Shown: positions 35,613 through 45,235, counted from the stretch's first letter. The stretch: 64,000 bases of DNA from Bradyrhizobium sp. OK095 (GCF_900109945.1 NZ_FOBX01000011.1:62001-126000), one strand, 5' to 3'. Program-made: numbers and translations. The notes: generated by a model from the letters alone, not told the origin.

Positions 35613-36656
35613 CTAGGCCCAGCCCGCCCGACGAAGGCTCCGCCATTGCCGAAACCGCTGCAGCTCGCCCACGGGCCCCAAACCAAACAGTCGGATTGCG
35701 AAAGCTTTCGCGATCCGGCGCCAGCGCTGACGAGACGATGCCTGCCAATTGACCTCATCGAGCTTTGCATCGACGGTCGCAACCTCGCCCCGCGAGGCGG
35801 ACATCACGGCGGGCGGAACGACGACCTCTCGAGGCTTCGCCAGTTCCAGCCAGATATTTTCTGCGAGCACTCCGCCATCCGGATGCGCGCCGGCGTGAAG
35901 GACATCGAAGCCGGCCGCACGCGCGATACGGGAGAGCGTATCGGCGGTGAAATAGCTCAGATGGGCGGGATGAACATAATTTGCGAACCGCAGGCCCTGC
36001 ATCATGTCGGGCACCTCGACGAAGGCCCGCCCGGCGGGTCGCAGCACATTGTAAACAGCTCTCAGAAAGGCCATCGGGTCCGGCAGGTGTTCCAGTACAT
36101 GGAATGCGGCGACGACATCGACGCTCTCCGGATTCAGAGCCTCCATGTCGGCAAGGAAATCCACCGATGCGCCTTGCAGCAGTCGCGTGCGGCTTGCTCC
36201 GTCGGGCTCGGTGGCCGACAGCCGCAGGCCTTGTATGTGCAAGGCACCGACAGCGCCGAGGAAGGCACCGAAGCCAGATCCCATTTCGAACAGGTGGGCC
36301 CCGGTTGAAAGATAGGGTGCAATTCGTGCCAAACGTGCGTCGGCAATTGCTTTGTCGCCGCGCCATGCAAAGAAGCGTCGCTCGTTGCGCCAGATCGTTT
36401 CGGACGGAAAAAGCCTTCGATAGTGTTCGCGGTAAAACACATCGAGGCTTTGCGCCGTGAAGTCGGGGGCGAGATAGACCCCGGCGCAGGCTCCGCATCG
36501 CCGCAACGACTGGCCGCTGCCCAAATAGGATTCCTGGCCGACAATCCGCTGCTGGTCGCGGAATCCGCACAGCCGACACTCGCCGGTGTCCGGCTTCAGC
36601 TCGAACCGCGGCGTCGTTGCGAGATCGGGCATCGTCCGGCGGGATGTCTCAGCCAT
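35613..36656 (-). CDS. SAM-dependent methyltransferase with N-terminal zinc-binding motif
   Basis: A 347-residue class I methyltransferase. The N-terminal CRLCGF and CGACAG pairs resemble the zinc site of sugar C-methyltransferases. SAM motif I is LFEMGSGFGAFLGAVGAL, and VDVVAAFHVLEHLPDP is the post-II motif common in polysaccharide methyltransferases. It probably methylates a nucleotide sugar or the chain. ATG 36656 has GGGAG five bases upstream and overlaps the asnB-like stop by 8 bp. Confidence 0.88.
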   Translation of the reverse strand: MAETSRRTMPDLATTPRFELKPDTGECRLCGFRDQQRIVGQESYLGSGQSLRRCGACAGVYLAPDFTAQSLDVFYREHYRRLFPSETIWRNERRFFAWRGDKAIADARLARIAPYLSTGAHLFEMGSGFGAFLGAVGALHIQGLRLSATEPDGASRTRLLQGASVDFLADMEALNPESVDVVAAFHVLEHLPDPMAFLRAVYNVLRPAGRAFVEVPDMMQGLRFANYVHPAHLSYFTADTLSRIARAAGFDVLHAGAHPDGGVLAENIWLELAKPREVVVPPAVMSASRGEVATVDAKLDEVNWQASSRQRWRRIAKAFAIRLFGLGPVGELQRFRQWRSLRRAGWA

Positions 36657-38487
36657 AGATGCTCCCATACCAAAGGGCCACCGACAGAGCCAGCCAGAAC
36701 GTCGTATGCAGATTGTCCGATGAAGCCTCCCGACACAGCCGGCCGATGTCGAGGTAGTCGTTCAATTCGGCGGGCAGATCGTCGAGCAGGCGGCGCAGCG
36801 GCATGCGAGGTATCAGAAACTGTTCAGCATGACCGAAGCCTGTGGTCTTGCGCTGCCATAAGACGCGATCAGGCAGATCGCCGGCGAATGCCTGCCGGAG
36901 CATGGCCTTGCCATGCAGATTGCCCATCCGATCCGCGGCAGGCGTGGCCAGGGCGCGCTCGACGAGACGATAGTCGAGAAACGGCGAGCGTACCTCAACT
37001 CCGAACCGCATCGCGTTCCGATCGGTGATGCGCAGGATATGAGGCAAGTTGGTTACCAGGACGTCGCGACGCAGCCGTTCCTGGAGGTTCGACCGCATAT
37101 CCTGCTGCAGAGATGCAAGGCGTGTCCGAGATTCCGTCCACAGGGCATCGGACATCATGCCGACACTTGGCCGATGCCGTCGCAAGCTGTTCGCCAGAAC
37201 GGGCAGGGGCAAATCCCAGGCAAGCCTGTTCAGCACGAGCGAAGCGCTTGCGGCGCCGCGGCTCACCAGACCGAACGCCGTCGGCAAACGTCCGGCGCGG
37301 AGCGCATCGCGCGCGGCAAATCCCTGATAGCGCTTGACGTAGCCGCCGAACGTCTCGTCCGACCCCTCTCCCGAAATGACGACCTTGTATCCGGCCTCGC
37401 GCACTGCCCGATAGGTCCGAAAGCTCGCGAGGATCGACGGAGTGTTGAACGGCTCTTCCTGCGTCGCGACCAGATCGCGAAGTTCCTGCTCGTCCGGAAC
37501 GGCTTGTGCCTTGCGGATGTGATGGCGATCCGAGGACCCTAGTTCGCACATGAGCTCGGCGGCCTGCGCCGTTTCGTCGAAATGCGCGAGGCCTTCGTCG
37601 GCATAGCCGTAGGTAAACGCTCCGGAGAAGGTGACACGGGGAGCCCTGCCTACGGAAACTCCAATTCCCGTGAGGATCGAACTGTCGAGGCCGCCTGACA
37701 GCAGCGCCACCGTCGGAACGTCGGAGCGCAACCGCAAGGCCGTCGAGTCGCGAAGGAGACCACGAACATCCTGGGCTTCGAGTGCCTGTGCCTCGCCGAG
37801 GTCGGGCCAGCGATGATACGGCCATGTCGTCGTCGTGCCATCCCGCGCGATGCGCCAGACCTGCCCCGGTGCAACGGCTTCGATCCCCTGAAAGAAAGTT
37901 TGCGAGGTATGCTCGGCGAAACCCAGTGTCAGAAAATCGAAGATCGCATTCGGATTTGGCGCTGGATATCCGCCACGCATGGCCGCGATCGCACGGATCT
38001 CGCTCGCCAGTATCAGCCGGTCCTGGCTACGATGAATATAAAGCGGCTTCACGCCGAGCCGATCGCGGCACAGGATCAGGTCGCCGGACTTGCGCTCGAG
38101 AATTGCAACGGCCCACATGCCGTTGCAGCGCGTGAAAAAATCCCGGCCCCAGACGCGCCAGCCCGCGAGGATGACCTCGGTGTCGCCGTCCCCGCGAAAC
38201 CGTTCGCCGCGCGCTTCGAGCATCTCCCGCAGTTCGAGAAAGTTGTAAATTTCGCCGTTGAAGACGATGACATTGCCGGTCTCGGGACAGACCATCGGTT
38301 GCGCCGCTGCAGCGGTGAGATCGAGGATAGAGAGCCGGCAATGGCCGAGAATCGTGGGAGCTTCTTCTTCGGAAACATAAACGCCATCGCCGTCGGGCCC
38401 GCGATGCGCAATTGCGCCGAGCCCACGTCTTGATAACTCCTCGAGAACCTCTCGCCCGCCGCCGCGGGCCACGATCAGGCCGCACAT
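36649..38487 (-). CDS. Asparagine synthase (glutamine-hydrolysing) in polysaccharide cluster
   Basis: A 612-residue AsnB-type amidotransferase. Unlike the lasso cyclase, it keeps the catalytic N-terminal Cys (MCGLIVARGGG), with HRGPDGDGVYV, IVFNGEIYN and GDTEVILAGW of the glutaminase domain. The synthetase PP-loop is ALLSGGLDSSILTG, and ISGEGSDETFGGY follows. In exopolysaccharide loci such enzymes probably amidate uronic acids or related groups rather than make free asparagine. It lies upstream of the methyltransferase in the minus-strand operon. Confidence 0.93.
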   Translation of the reverse strand: MCGLIVARGGGREVLEELSRRGLGAIAHRGPDGDGVYVSEEEAPTILGHCRLSILDLTAAAAQPMVCPETGNVIVFNGEIYNFLELREMLEARGERFRGDGDTEVILAGWRVWGRDFFTRCNGMWAVAILERKSGDLILCRDRLGVKPLYIHRSQDRLILASEIRAIAAMRGGYPAPNPNAIFDFLTLGFAEHTSQTFFQGIEAVAPGQVWRIARDGTTTTWPYHRWPDLGEAQALEAQDVRGLLRDSTALRLRSDVPTVALLSGGLDSSILTGIGVSVGRAPRVTFSGAFTYGYADEGLAHFDETAQAAELMCELGSSDRHHIRKAQAVPDEQELRDLVATQEEPFNTPSILASFRTYRAVREAGYKVVISGEGSDETFGGYVKRYQGFAARDALRAGRLPTAFGLVSRGAASASLVLNRLAWDLPLPVLANSLRRHRPSVGMMSDALWTESRTRLASLQQDMRSNLQERLRRDVLVTNLPHILRITDRNAMRFGVEVRSPFLDYRLVERALATPAADRMGNLHGKAMLRQAFAGDLPDRVLWQRKTTGFGHAEQFLIPRMPLRRLLDDLPAELNDYLDIGRLCREASSDNLHTTFWLALSVALWYGSIYG

Positions 38488-38548
38488 GGCGGTGCCCCAT
38501 GGGCCTGGGCAGCAGCGATGTCAGAGACGTGCTTCCTGCAAGAAGGCG

Positions 38549-39979
38549 TCATCGCCGCAGGTTCTCCGCCAGCGCGGACGACTGACGCAGCAACAGCGGT
38601 TGCATGCTGACGACGGCGACGGTTGCGCCGGCAAATAGCAGCACGCTCAGGGCCCATATTGCGTGACTGGTGGCCGCGAGGGCAGCCAGAACGAGCGACG
38701 CGCACAAAGCCCAGCCCGCTACGCCCGGGACTATTCCGCAAAGTCTGAAACAGGCGACAGCCATGCCGACCGAGCAGATCGTGCGCGCCCAGAGCACTCC
38801 GTCGGGGGACGATCCGGCCGTCCCCAGAATCTGCAGCGCCGAGCTGACGGTCAGACCAATGAGGACGATCCTGATCAATTGCGTCTCGCGATGTCGCCCG
38901 ATGAGTTCGTTAGCCAGGACGCTTCCGACCAATGAAAATCCCCAGGCCATGACGGTCGGCAACAGCAGCGGCAGGCGAAGGGACGCGCCGCCGTCCGCAG
39001 TCGCGGCAGTGATCAGCAGGAACAACTGGAACAGCGTCGCCATCCCCAAGAGCAGGATCGTAACCAGGCGGTAGGACCAGAGCAGGCCTGCGCGCGTACT
39101 CATCTGGGGCAACAGCAAACGATTGACCTGCGTCAGAATTCCCGATGCGCCGTTCATGCCATGGCCGAGAATGAGCATCAACGGCAGGAAATCAGGTGCG
39201 AGCCGTGCGATCAGAAACGGAGTCAGCCGGTCATGAAGAGCGCCAGTAATGCCCATGACGGAAAGCTTGACGGAGGCGCCAAGCATCGTGCCGCCGGAAC
39301 CAAAGGCAGGCAGCAGCAATCGCAGTCGCCCTCCGACAAGCAGGCTCACGATCGGTTGCATGGCGAAGCCGGCGCTGACAATGAGACCGGCGTGAAGCGC
39401 CGAGCCGTTTGCGCCTCCGACCAGCCACCAGAACAAGAGGGCGGCCGGCCAGGGTATCTGCTGGAGGAGGAAGGAAGCCATGCGCCGTTGTTGCGCCAGC
39501 AGTGCCGGCGCAGGACTGACGAGGCCGATGAGGCCGGCGGGCACCGTGGCGGCAAGATACGCGAAGCCCTCGGTTCCACGGCCGTAGGCCAGAGCCCAGC
39601 CGACCAGGGTGGCCGCATAGAGACCGAGCGTCACCATGAATTTGTGGCCAAGAGCCAGCCGCCATTGCCGTTCCCAACCGACGGCAGTCGGCGTTTCGCG
39701 CAGGAAGACCGTTGCATAACCGAGATCGCCGACAAAGAAGACCAGCAGGAAGGCCAGATGCGACAGGCCGATCTGGCCATAGCCGTCGGCGCCGAAATTC
39801 CGTAGCAGGAGCAACTGGAACAGCACGTTGCAGCCTTGGCCGATGGCATAGATCGCTGCGCAGCCCGCCAGCCCGGCCATATCCGTCGAGCGTCGCAGGG
39901 CTGCCCATCGTCCCCGCCCTGCCAGCCGGTCCTGGCCATCTCGCAGCGGAGCGCCGGCATCTGGTTCTTGCGCAGTCAT
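38549..39979 (-). CDS. Wzx-like oligosaccharide flippase
   Basis: A 476-residue multi-pass protein with roughly 12-14 hydrophobic segments. It begins with an amphipathic stretch and IYAIGQGCNVLFQLLLLRNF, then GADGYGQIGLSHLAFLLVFF, the N-terminal pattern of the polysaccharide transport (PST/Wzx) family. It would move lipid-linked repeat units across the inner membrane for the Wzy-like polymerases. It is the first gene of the long minus-strand polysaccharide operon. Confidence 0.88.
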   Translation of the reverse strand: MTAQEPDAGAPLRDGQDRLAGRGRWAALRRSTDMAGLAGCAAIYAIGQGCNVLFQLLLLRNFGADGYGQIGLSHLAFLLVFFVGDLGYATVFLRETPTAVGWERQWRLALGHKFMVTLGLYAATLVGWALAYGRGTEGFAYLAATVPAGLIGLVSPAPALLAQQRRMASFLLQQIPWPAALLFWWLVGGANGSALHAGLIVSAGFAMQPIVSLLVGGRLRLLLPAFGSGGTMLGASVKLSVMGITGALHDRLTPFLIARLAPDFLPLMLILGHGMNGASGILTQVNRLLLPQMSTRAGLLWSYRLVTILLLGMATLFQLFLLITAATADGGASLRLPLLLPTVMAWGFSLVGSVLANELIGRHRETQLIRIVLIGLTVSSALQILGTAGSSPDGVLWARTICSVGMAVACFRLCGIVPGVAGWALCASLVLAALAATSHAIWALSVLLFAGATVAVVSMQPLLLRQSSALAENLRR

Positions 39980-40335
39980 GGCGCGATATTTCAGCTTTTC
40001 AGCGGGGCTGCACCAACATTCTGGAAGCGCACGATCTTTTCGCTCCCGGGAAGTTCTGGCATCGACTCCGGGCGGCAGATGTGCTCCAGCACGATACCGC
40101 GCGGGGCTGGCTCATTTGAATATGAACTGCAACGATCCCCAGATGCTTCGTCATGCGCGGGCCGCAATGCGATTCTGTAAAGTGGTTTCAGCTTGCCTGT
40201 GATATTATTCCGTCACTCACCTCATTTCCTGGTCGCAGGCAAAGCCCTCCACATGGACGCGGGACTGCACGCGCCCCGTCGTCCGGGACGAGCCACCCAC
40301 GTTGCGACATCGCGTCGCGGCGGAGCGTTTGCGGG
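39980..40335. other. Divergent intergenic region of the polysaccharide cluster
   Basis: About 355 bp between the flippase gene and the nucleotidyltransferase-like gene. It should hold divergent promoters. I see an AT-richer patch near 40195-40215 (CTGTGATATTATTCCG) but no convincing consensus, and no gene. Confidence 0.4.
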
Positions 40336-41568
40336 ATGATGCGGATGGTGCTTTCGCCGCCGCAACGCGCGGCCTTCGCGCTGGCCTTGGCATGCTCGCG
40401 TTCACCCTATCGCGATGGCAGTGCCGAGGCGCTAGAGCGCACCGCACGTGACGTCACCGATTGGCAGATGGTGCTGCGTGTGATCCGCCGCCACCGTATT
40501 GTCGGACTCGCGCACCACGCATTGAGCAGGAGCCCGGCCGCCGTTCCCGACTTCGTACGGCAACAGCTCCTTGTTCGGGCAGGCGCTGTCGCACGCACGA
40601 ACTTGATGCTCACCAGCGAAGCGATCCGCTTGGACGAGGCCTTCCGCGACGCGGGTATCGAGGTCGGATTTCTCAAGGGGCCTGCCCTCTCCATGCAGCT
40701 GTTTGGCGATGTCGGCAGACGTCACAGTCGCGATCTTGATCTGCTGGTCGACCTGCCGGATGTCGCGGCCGCTGTAGCGCTGCTGGAGCGAGCAGGATAT
40801 CGGTCTGCAGGCAATTTCGATGCAGACAGCATCGCGGGCTGGATCCCGCTTTTGAACCAATGGGAATTCCGGCACGATCGTAACGGAAGCCTGATCGAAC
40901 TGCACTGGCGGCTCTGCCCCAATGAGAGTCTGGCAGATCCACTCGCCGCGGCGGCGACCTGGAGCCGGGTCGATCTTGGCGGCGGCCGCACGGTCCGGGC
41001 GTTGACCGGCGACTCCCTTGCCGGCTATCTCTGCCTGCACGGCAGTCTCCATGCATGGAGCCGCCTGAAATGGCTGGCTGATATTGATGCAGCGATCGAG
41101 GGTGACGCCGGAGCACCGCAGCGACTGTTCGCATTGGCGGGTCAAGTCGGGCTTGAGCGGTCAGCGGGGCAAGCGCTCTGGCTCGCTGCGGAACTTCTCG
41201 ACATGCCGCTGGACCCAGGCACGCGTCGCATGCTGACCCAGGACCCTGCAATTTGCAGGCTTGGCAAGGTGGCGCTCGATGCGATGACGGCCGGGGGTGG
41301 AGAAATCGAATTGGAGAACACCGCTCTTGGCATGACGCGGGTGCGGCTGTCGCATTTCAGCCTCGGCCGCGGCTGGCGCCATTGGCGCATGCAAGCGCGG
41401 ACCCTGCTCGCAAGCAGCGACGACCTCAAACAGGTCCGGCTGCCGCAATGGCTCGGATTCATTTATCCGCTGGTGCGACCTGTGTTTTGGGCATGTCGCC
41501 GCCTGGCCGGCTTTGCGATCGCGCGCAATCGACTTGCGCCACGACACCACGGGCGGCCGCAAGAGTGA
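40336..41568 (+). CDS. Nucleotidyltransferase-fold protein (PF14907-like)
   Basis: A 410-residue protein of the 'uncharacterised nucleotidyltransferase' family. The catalytic-like motif GRRHSRDLDLLVDLPDV follows FLKGPALSMQLFGD, and NGSLIELHWRL is the third conserved piece. Proteins of this family occur in exopolysaccharide and also in some lasso or other RiPP loci. ATG 40336 is chosen because the frame upstream lacks a ribosome-binding site. The next gene starts within its stop codon (GTGA). Whether it modifies a sugar, a lipid carrier or the lasso peptide is open. Confidence 0.8.
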   Translation: MMRMVLSPPQRAAFALALACSRSPYRDGSAEALERTARDVTDWQMVLRVIRRHRIVGLAHHALSRSPAAVPDFVRQQLLVRAGAVARTNLMLTSEAIRLDEAFRDAGIEVGFLKGPALSMQLFGDVGRRHSRDLDLLVDLPDVAAAVALLERAGYRSAGNFDADSIAGWIPLLNQWEFRHDRNGSLIELHWRLCPNESLADPLAAAATWSRVDLGGGRTVRALTGDSLAGYLCLHGSLHAWSRLKWLADIDAAIEGDAGAPQRLFALAGQVGLERSAGQALWLAAELLDMPLDPGTRRMLTQDPAICRLGKVALDAMTAGGGEIELENTALGMTRVRLSHFSLGRGWRHWRMQARTLLASSDDLKQVRLPQWLGFIYPLVRPVFWACRRLAGFAIARNRLAPRHHGRPQE

Positions 41569-42704
41569 GAGTCATCCTTGCGGTCGACGCGATCCGCCAG
41601 CCCCTGACCGGCGTTGGACGCTACACGTTCGAACTCGCGCGCCAACTTGCCGCGTTCCCCGAGTTCGAGCTTACCTTCTTGCACGGACGCAAGCTTGTCG
41701 AGACCATCCCGATACCCGCCGCCGGTCATCCGCTTCTCCCCGTCGTCAGGGATGTCCTGTCGAATTTCAGTTTGCCGACGGCCGTATATCGCCGCTATCA
41801 GGGGTATGTGAAAGCCCGGACACTGCGGCACGAGCGCGACGCCATCCTGCACGGCGCGAACTACTATCTGCCAGCGTTCCCAGGACGGAGCATCGTGACG
41901 ATCCACGACGTGTCCATTTTCACGGCCCCCGAACAACACCGGCGAGATCGCGTGCGCTACATGCGCAAGGAGGTCGCTCTCTCCCTGCAACATGCCGGAT
42001 TGATCATCACCGTTTCCGATTTCTCGAAGCGGGAGATCATGCGTGTCCTGGGTGTTGGAGCCGACCGTATCAAGGTCACGCCGCTCGGCGTCGGCTCGGA
42101 TTTTCGTCCTCGCGCGGTCGACGAGACGAGAAGCGTGCTGGCAGGCTTAGGGCTTCAGCCGGACGGCTACTGCCTCTATGTCGGCACGATCGAGCCGCGC
42201 AAGAATCTGGCAACCCTGCTGGACGCTTTCGAGCGCTTGCCCGCACCTCTCCGCCGGCGCTACCCGCTCGTCCTCGCCGGTTATCGCGGCTGGGAAAGCG
42301 AGGACCTGCACGCGCGCATCGACAAGGCCGCCCGGGAGGGATGGCTGACCTATCTGGGTTATGTGCCGGAGCATCAGCTCCAAAAACTTCTCTCCGGCGC
42401 CAGACTGTTCATCTTTCCATCGCTCTACGAGGGATTCGGTCTGCCGCCTCTCGAGGCCATGGCGTCCGGGATACCCGTCGTCTGCTCGGGAGCTGCGGCA
42501 CTCCGGGAAACGGTCGGTGACGCGGCTGTGACCGTGGCTCCGCGCGATGCCGGCGCACTTGCGGAGGCAATCGCGATGGCGGTAGACGACGAGGGCTGGC
42601 GTGAGCAAGCACGGAGACGAGGCTTCGCTCGTGCGGCCATCTTTAGTTGGGAACGTTGCGCAAGAATGACCGCCGCGATCTACAAGGAACTCGCGGCGCA
42701 ATGA
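41565..42704 (+). CDS. GT4-family glycosyltransferase
   Basis: A 379-residue GT-B transferase from the GTG at 41565, which overlaps the preceding stop. The N-terminal VRVILAVDAIRQPLTGVGRY has the GVGRY loop. The donor domain shows CLYVGTIEPRKNLATLL, PLVLAGYRGWES, VPEHQLQKLLSGARLFIFPS and YEGFGLPPLEAMASGIPVVC, the E-x7-E retaining motif. It resembles mannosyl- and rhamnosyl-transferases of exopolysaccharide loci. Confidence 0.93.
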   Translation: MRVILAVDAIRQPLTGVGRYTFELARQLAAFPEFELTFLHGRKLVETIPIPAAGHPLLPVVRDVLSNFSLPTAVYRRYQGYVKARTLRHERDAILHGANYYLPAFPGRSIVTIHDVSIFTAPEQHRRDRVRYMRKEVALSLQHAGLIITVSDFSKREIMRVLGVGADRIKVTPLGVGSDFRPRAVDETRSVLAGLGLQPDGYCLYVGTIEPRKNLATLLDAFERLPAPLRRRYPLVLAGYRGWESEDLHARIDKAAREGWLTYLGYVPEHQLQKLLSGARLFIFPSLYEGFGLPPLEAMASGIPVVCSGAAALRETVGDAAVTVAPRDAGALAEAIAMAVDDEGWREQARRRGFARAAIFSWERCARMTAAIYKELAAQ

Positions 42705-42717
42705 TCGTCCAACTGCC

Positions 42718-43839
42718 ATGAAGATTCTGCACTTCTACAAGACCTGCATTCCCGACACGGTCGGTGGAGTTCAGCTCTTCATCGACCAGCTTGCCACCGG
42801 CCTGGCGAGCCGTGGCGCGGATGTGGACGTGCTGGCTTTGTCGACCGAGCGCGGAAAGCTTCCGCAGTTGCAGCGCCACGGCTATCGGATTCACCGGGTG
42901 CGCCAGAATTTCGAGATTGCTTCCACCGGGCTTTCTTTCGCCGCGCCGCGTCGCTTTAGCGAACTGGCCCGGAACGCCGACGTCCTGCATTTCCACTTCC
43001 CGTGGCCCTTCATGGACGCCGTGCATCTGGCGCTGTCGAAGGGCAAACCGAGCGTGGTGACGTATCACTCCGATATTGTTCGTCAGAAGCATTTGTTCCG
43101 ACTTTACAAGCCAGTGGAAAATCTCTTCCTGCGCGACGCACACCGGATCGTGGCAACCTCACCTCAATATCTGCAAACAAGTGCGGTGCTCAGGCGTCAT
43201 GCAGACAAGGTCCGCGTCATCCCGATCGGACTCGATCCGCAATCCTACCCACCGCCCCCAGCACGGGTCGTCGAATCCTGGCGGCAGCGTCTCGGTGAAG
43301 GCTTCTTCCTCTTCGTCGGAATCCTGCGTTACTACAAGGGGCTGGAATATCTGATCGAGGCCGCACATTTGACGGGACTGCCGACGGTGATCGTGGGATC
43401 CGGACCGCTGGAGCGCCGCCTGCAGCGACTTTCGCGCGGTGCACCGAACATCGTGTTCCTCGGCAGCCTGTCCGAGCAGGACAAGGCGGCGGTCCTCTCG
43501 CTGTGCGGCGCCCTGGTGCTCCCCTCCCACATGCGATCCGAGGCTTTCGGGGTCGCTCTCCTGGAAGGCTCGCTTCATGGGAAACCGCTGATTTCGACGG
43601 AGATCGGCACCGGGACGAGCCATGTCAACCGTTCCGATGTGACGGGCTTCGTCGTGCCGCCCGCAGATCCGCATGCCCTCGCCGATGCCATGCGGCGCCT
43701 GAAGCAAGATCCCGTGCTTGCGGCGACGATGGGACAACAGGCACTCGGCCGGAGTCATGACCTGTTCGGAGCTGACCGAATGACGGATGCCTATCTCGAA
43801 CTCTACCGCGAGGTTCTTGGCAATGCCCCGAACACCTGA
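42718..43839 (+). CDS. GT4-family glycosyltransferase
   Basis: A 373-residue transferase, starting MKILHFYKTCIPDTVGGVQL. The acceptor-side VVTYHSDIVRQKHL and the donor-side FFLFVGILRYYKGLEYLIEA, VFLGSLSEQDKAAVLSLCG and EAFGVALLEGSLHGKPLI are typical of GT4. It follows the previous transferase by 13 bp and is presumably co-transcribed, adding a later sugar of the repeat unit. Confidence 0.93.
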   Translation: MKILHFYKTCIPDTVGGVQLFIDQLATGLASRGADVDVLALSTERGKLPQLQRHGYRIHRVRQNFEIASTGLSFAAPRRFSELARNADVLHFHFPWPFMDAVHLALSKGKPSVVTYHSDIVRQKHLFRLYKPVENLFLRDAHRIVATSPQYLQTSAVLRRHADKVRVIPIGLDPQSYPPPPARVVESWRQRLGEGFFLFVGILRYYKGLEYLIEAAHLTGLPTVIVGSGPLERRLQRLSRGAPNIVFLGSLSEQDKAAVLSLCGALVLPSHMRSEAFGVALLEGSLHGKPLISTEIGTGTSHVNRSDVTGFVVPPADPHALADAMRRLKQDPVLAATMGQQALGRSHDLFGADRMTDAYLELYREVLGNAPNT

Positions 43840-43890
43840 CTGCATCGTGCTCCGAGGCGGCGCAGCAATCCTCCGGGCGGCCTTTGAACG

Positions 43891-44718
43891 ATGTTTAAAC
43901 GCGCTCTGCCACACAGCATAACGGGACCGATGAGAAGCGCCGCCAAGAAAATTGTCACATCACTCTTTCGCGCCGTCGGGATTGAAGCTCATTTCGGTCG
44001 CCGCGAGAAGTTTCGGGACTACGAGCTGGTCGACAAGAAGATGCTGTCCGCGTTCGCCTTTCCGGACGAGCGGATCGCGCTCATCGATGAAGCCCGGAGG
44101 AAGACGGAAACGGTCCTCGGCTGCGACCTGGCCAAATATGGCCGGATGCTCACGCTGCATCAGATGGTCGAGCACGTGCTCGAGCGAAACATCGCCGGGG
44201 ATATCGCGGAGTGTGGCTGCTGGAAAGGTCATTCCACCTACGTGATAGCCGAGCTTGCACGGAGGCACGCCTTCGCAGGGACCCTGCATGTGTTCGATTC
44301 GTTCGAAGGGGGCCTGTCCGACAAGACGGAAGAGGATCAGACTCGTCGATTTCTCCAAAGCGAGCGGGATGTGCTGCACGAAAAGACCATGTTTTCGTCA
44401 TCCATCGATCAGGTTCGCGCATCGCTCGCAGCGTTTGGATTCGTCCGCCTGTATCCCGGCTGGATTCCGGACCGGTTTGCCGAGATCGGCGATCGCAGGT
44501 TTTCACTCGTCCATGTAGACGTCGATCTCCACAATCCCACGGCGGAGTCTCTCGCCTTTTTCTGGCCCAGGCTCAATCCCGGCGGCTGCATCGTGGTGGA
44601 TGATTTCGGCGCAGCTGATTTTCCTGGATGCGAGATCGCAGTGAAGGCATTCGTCCAGACTCATAAGCCTGCACTCTTCCTTCAAGGCCCAGTCGGAGGT
44701 TGCATCCTGATCAAGTAG
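43891..44718 (+). CDS. TylF/MycF-like O-methyltransferase
   Basis: A 275-residue SAM methyltransferase of the macrocin-O-methyltransferase family. Diagnostic segments are NIAGDIAECGCWKGHSTYVI (SAM site), LHVFDSFEGG, VRLYPGWIPDRF and LVHVDVDLHNPTAESLAFFW, where Asp residues bind the metal, and NPGGCIVVDDFG. Such enzymes methylate sugar hydroxyls and are common in polysaccharide loci. It is the last gene before the right-hand att repeat. Confidence 0.9.
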   Translation: MFKRALPHSITGPMRSAAKKIVTSLFRAVGIEAHFGRREKFRDYELVDKKMLSAFAFPDERIALIDEARRKTETVLGCDLAKYGRMLTLHQMVEHVLERNIAGDIAECGCWKGHSTYVIAELARRHAFAGTLHVFDSFEGGLSDKTEEDQTRRFLQSERDVLHEKTMFSSSIDQVRASLAAFGFVRLYPGWIPDRFAEIGDRRFSLVHVDVDLHNPTAESLAFFWPRLNPGGCIVVDDFGAADFPGCEIAVKAFVQTHKPALFLQGPVGGCILIK

Positions 44719-44996
44719 CGGGTCGCGAACGATCGTAATAAGATTCATCCCGATGCGAGATGCACACTACGTAGACAGTAAGTCCGTCTTTGTTGTCCGT
44801 GCGTCGGTACTGTCACCCTCAAGTCCTAGCGAGCGCGCGCCAGAGCGGCGCTGGACCATGCCCGCGCCCAATGCGGTGCCGCAGCCGCGATGGATTCCAT
44901 CCGAAAGAATGGAGGCGAAACGCCAGTTTTCGACCGTAGCTCAAATGGTGGATTTTGGCCTGAGAAGGTCGAAAACGCTCTATCTTTCAATGGAGG

Positions 44997-45019
44997 TTGA
45001 CTGACACTCTCTCCGCCAT
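44997..45019 (+). repeat. Third att-like copy of the tRNA-Ser 3' end (attR-like)
   Basis: It is identical over 23 bp to the copy at 17922-17944 and shares the 15-bp tRNA 3' end with 16693-16707. TCAA-N6-TTGA flanks it on the left. It would be the right end of an island of about 27 kb (from the second copy) or 28 kb (from the tRNA). Confidence 0.8.
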
Positions 45020-45235
45020 TTCCCCTAATCTGTGTCCGGTAATCACTCAGTCGATTGCCTTCTGAGAAGGACGAGTTTTGCTCATGAAGTTCTTTGACCG
45101 GTCGTCGGGGTTCGGAGTCGTGCGAAGGATTCTTAGAAATCTGGGTTTTCAAGAGGTCTTGTGCTCGCTTTCGTTTGACCGCCTCTCAAGCCGCTCTGAG
45201 GTCAACCCCCATGCCCCCGAATTCCCTAAGAGTGT

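Noticed and set aside
36649-38487. Second asparagine-synthetase-like gene as another lasso cyclase
   Set aside because: It has the N-terminal catalytic Cys and a normal SGGLDSS loop, and no protease, RRE or precursor beside it; it is an ordinary polysaccharide-locus amidotransferase.
44753-45004. 83-codon frame before the right att repeat
   Set aside because: No ribosome-binding site, no recognisable domain, Arg/Pro-rich shadow-like composition.
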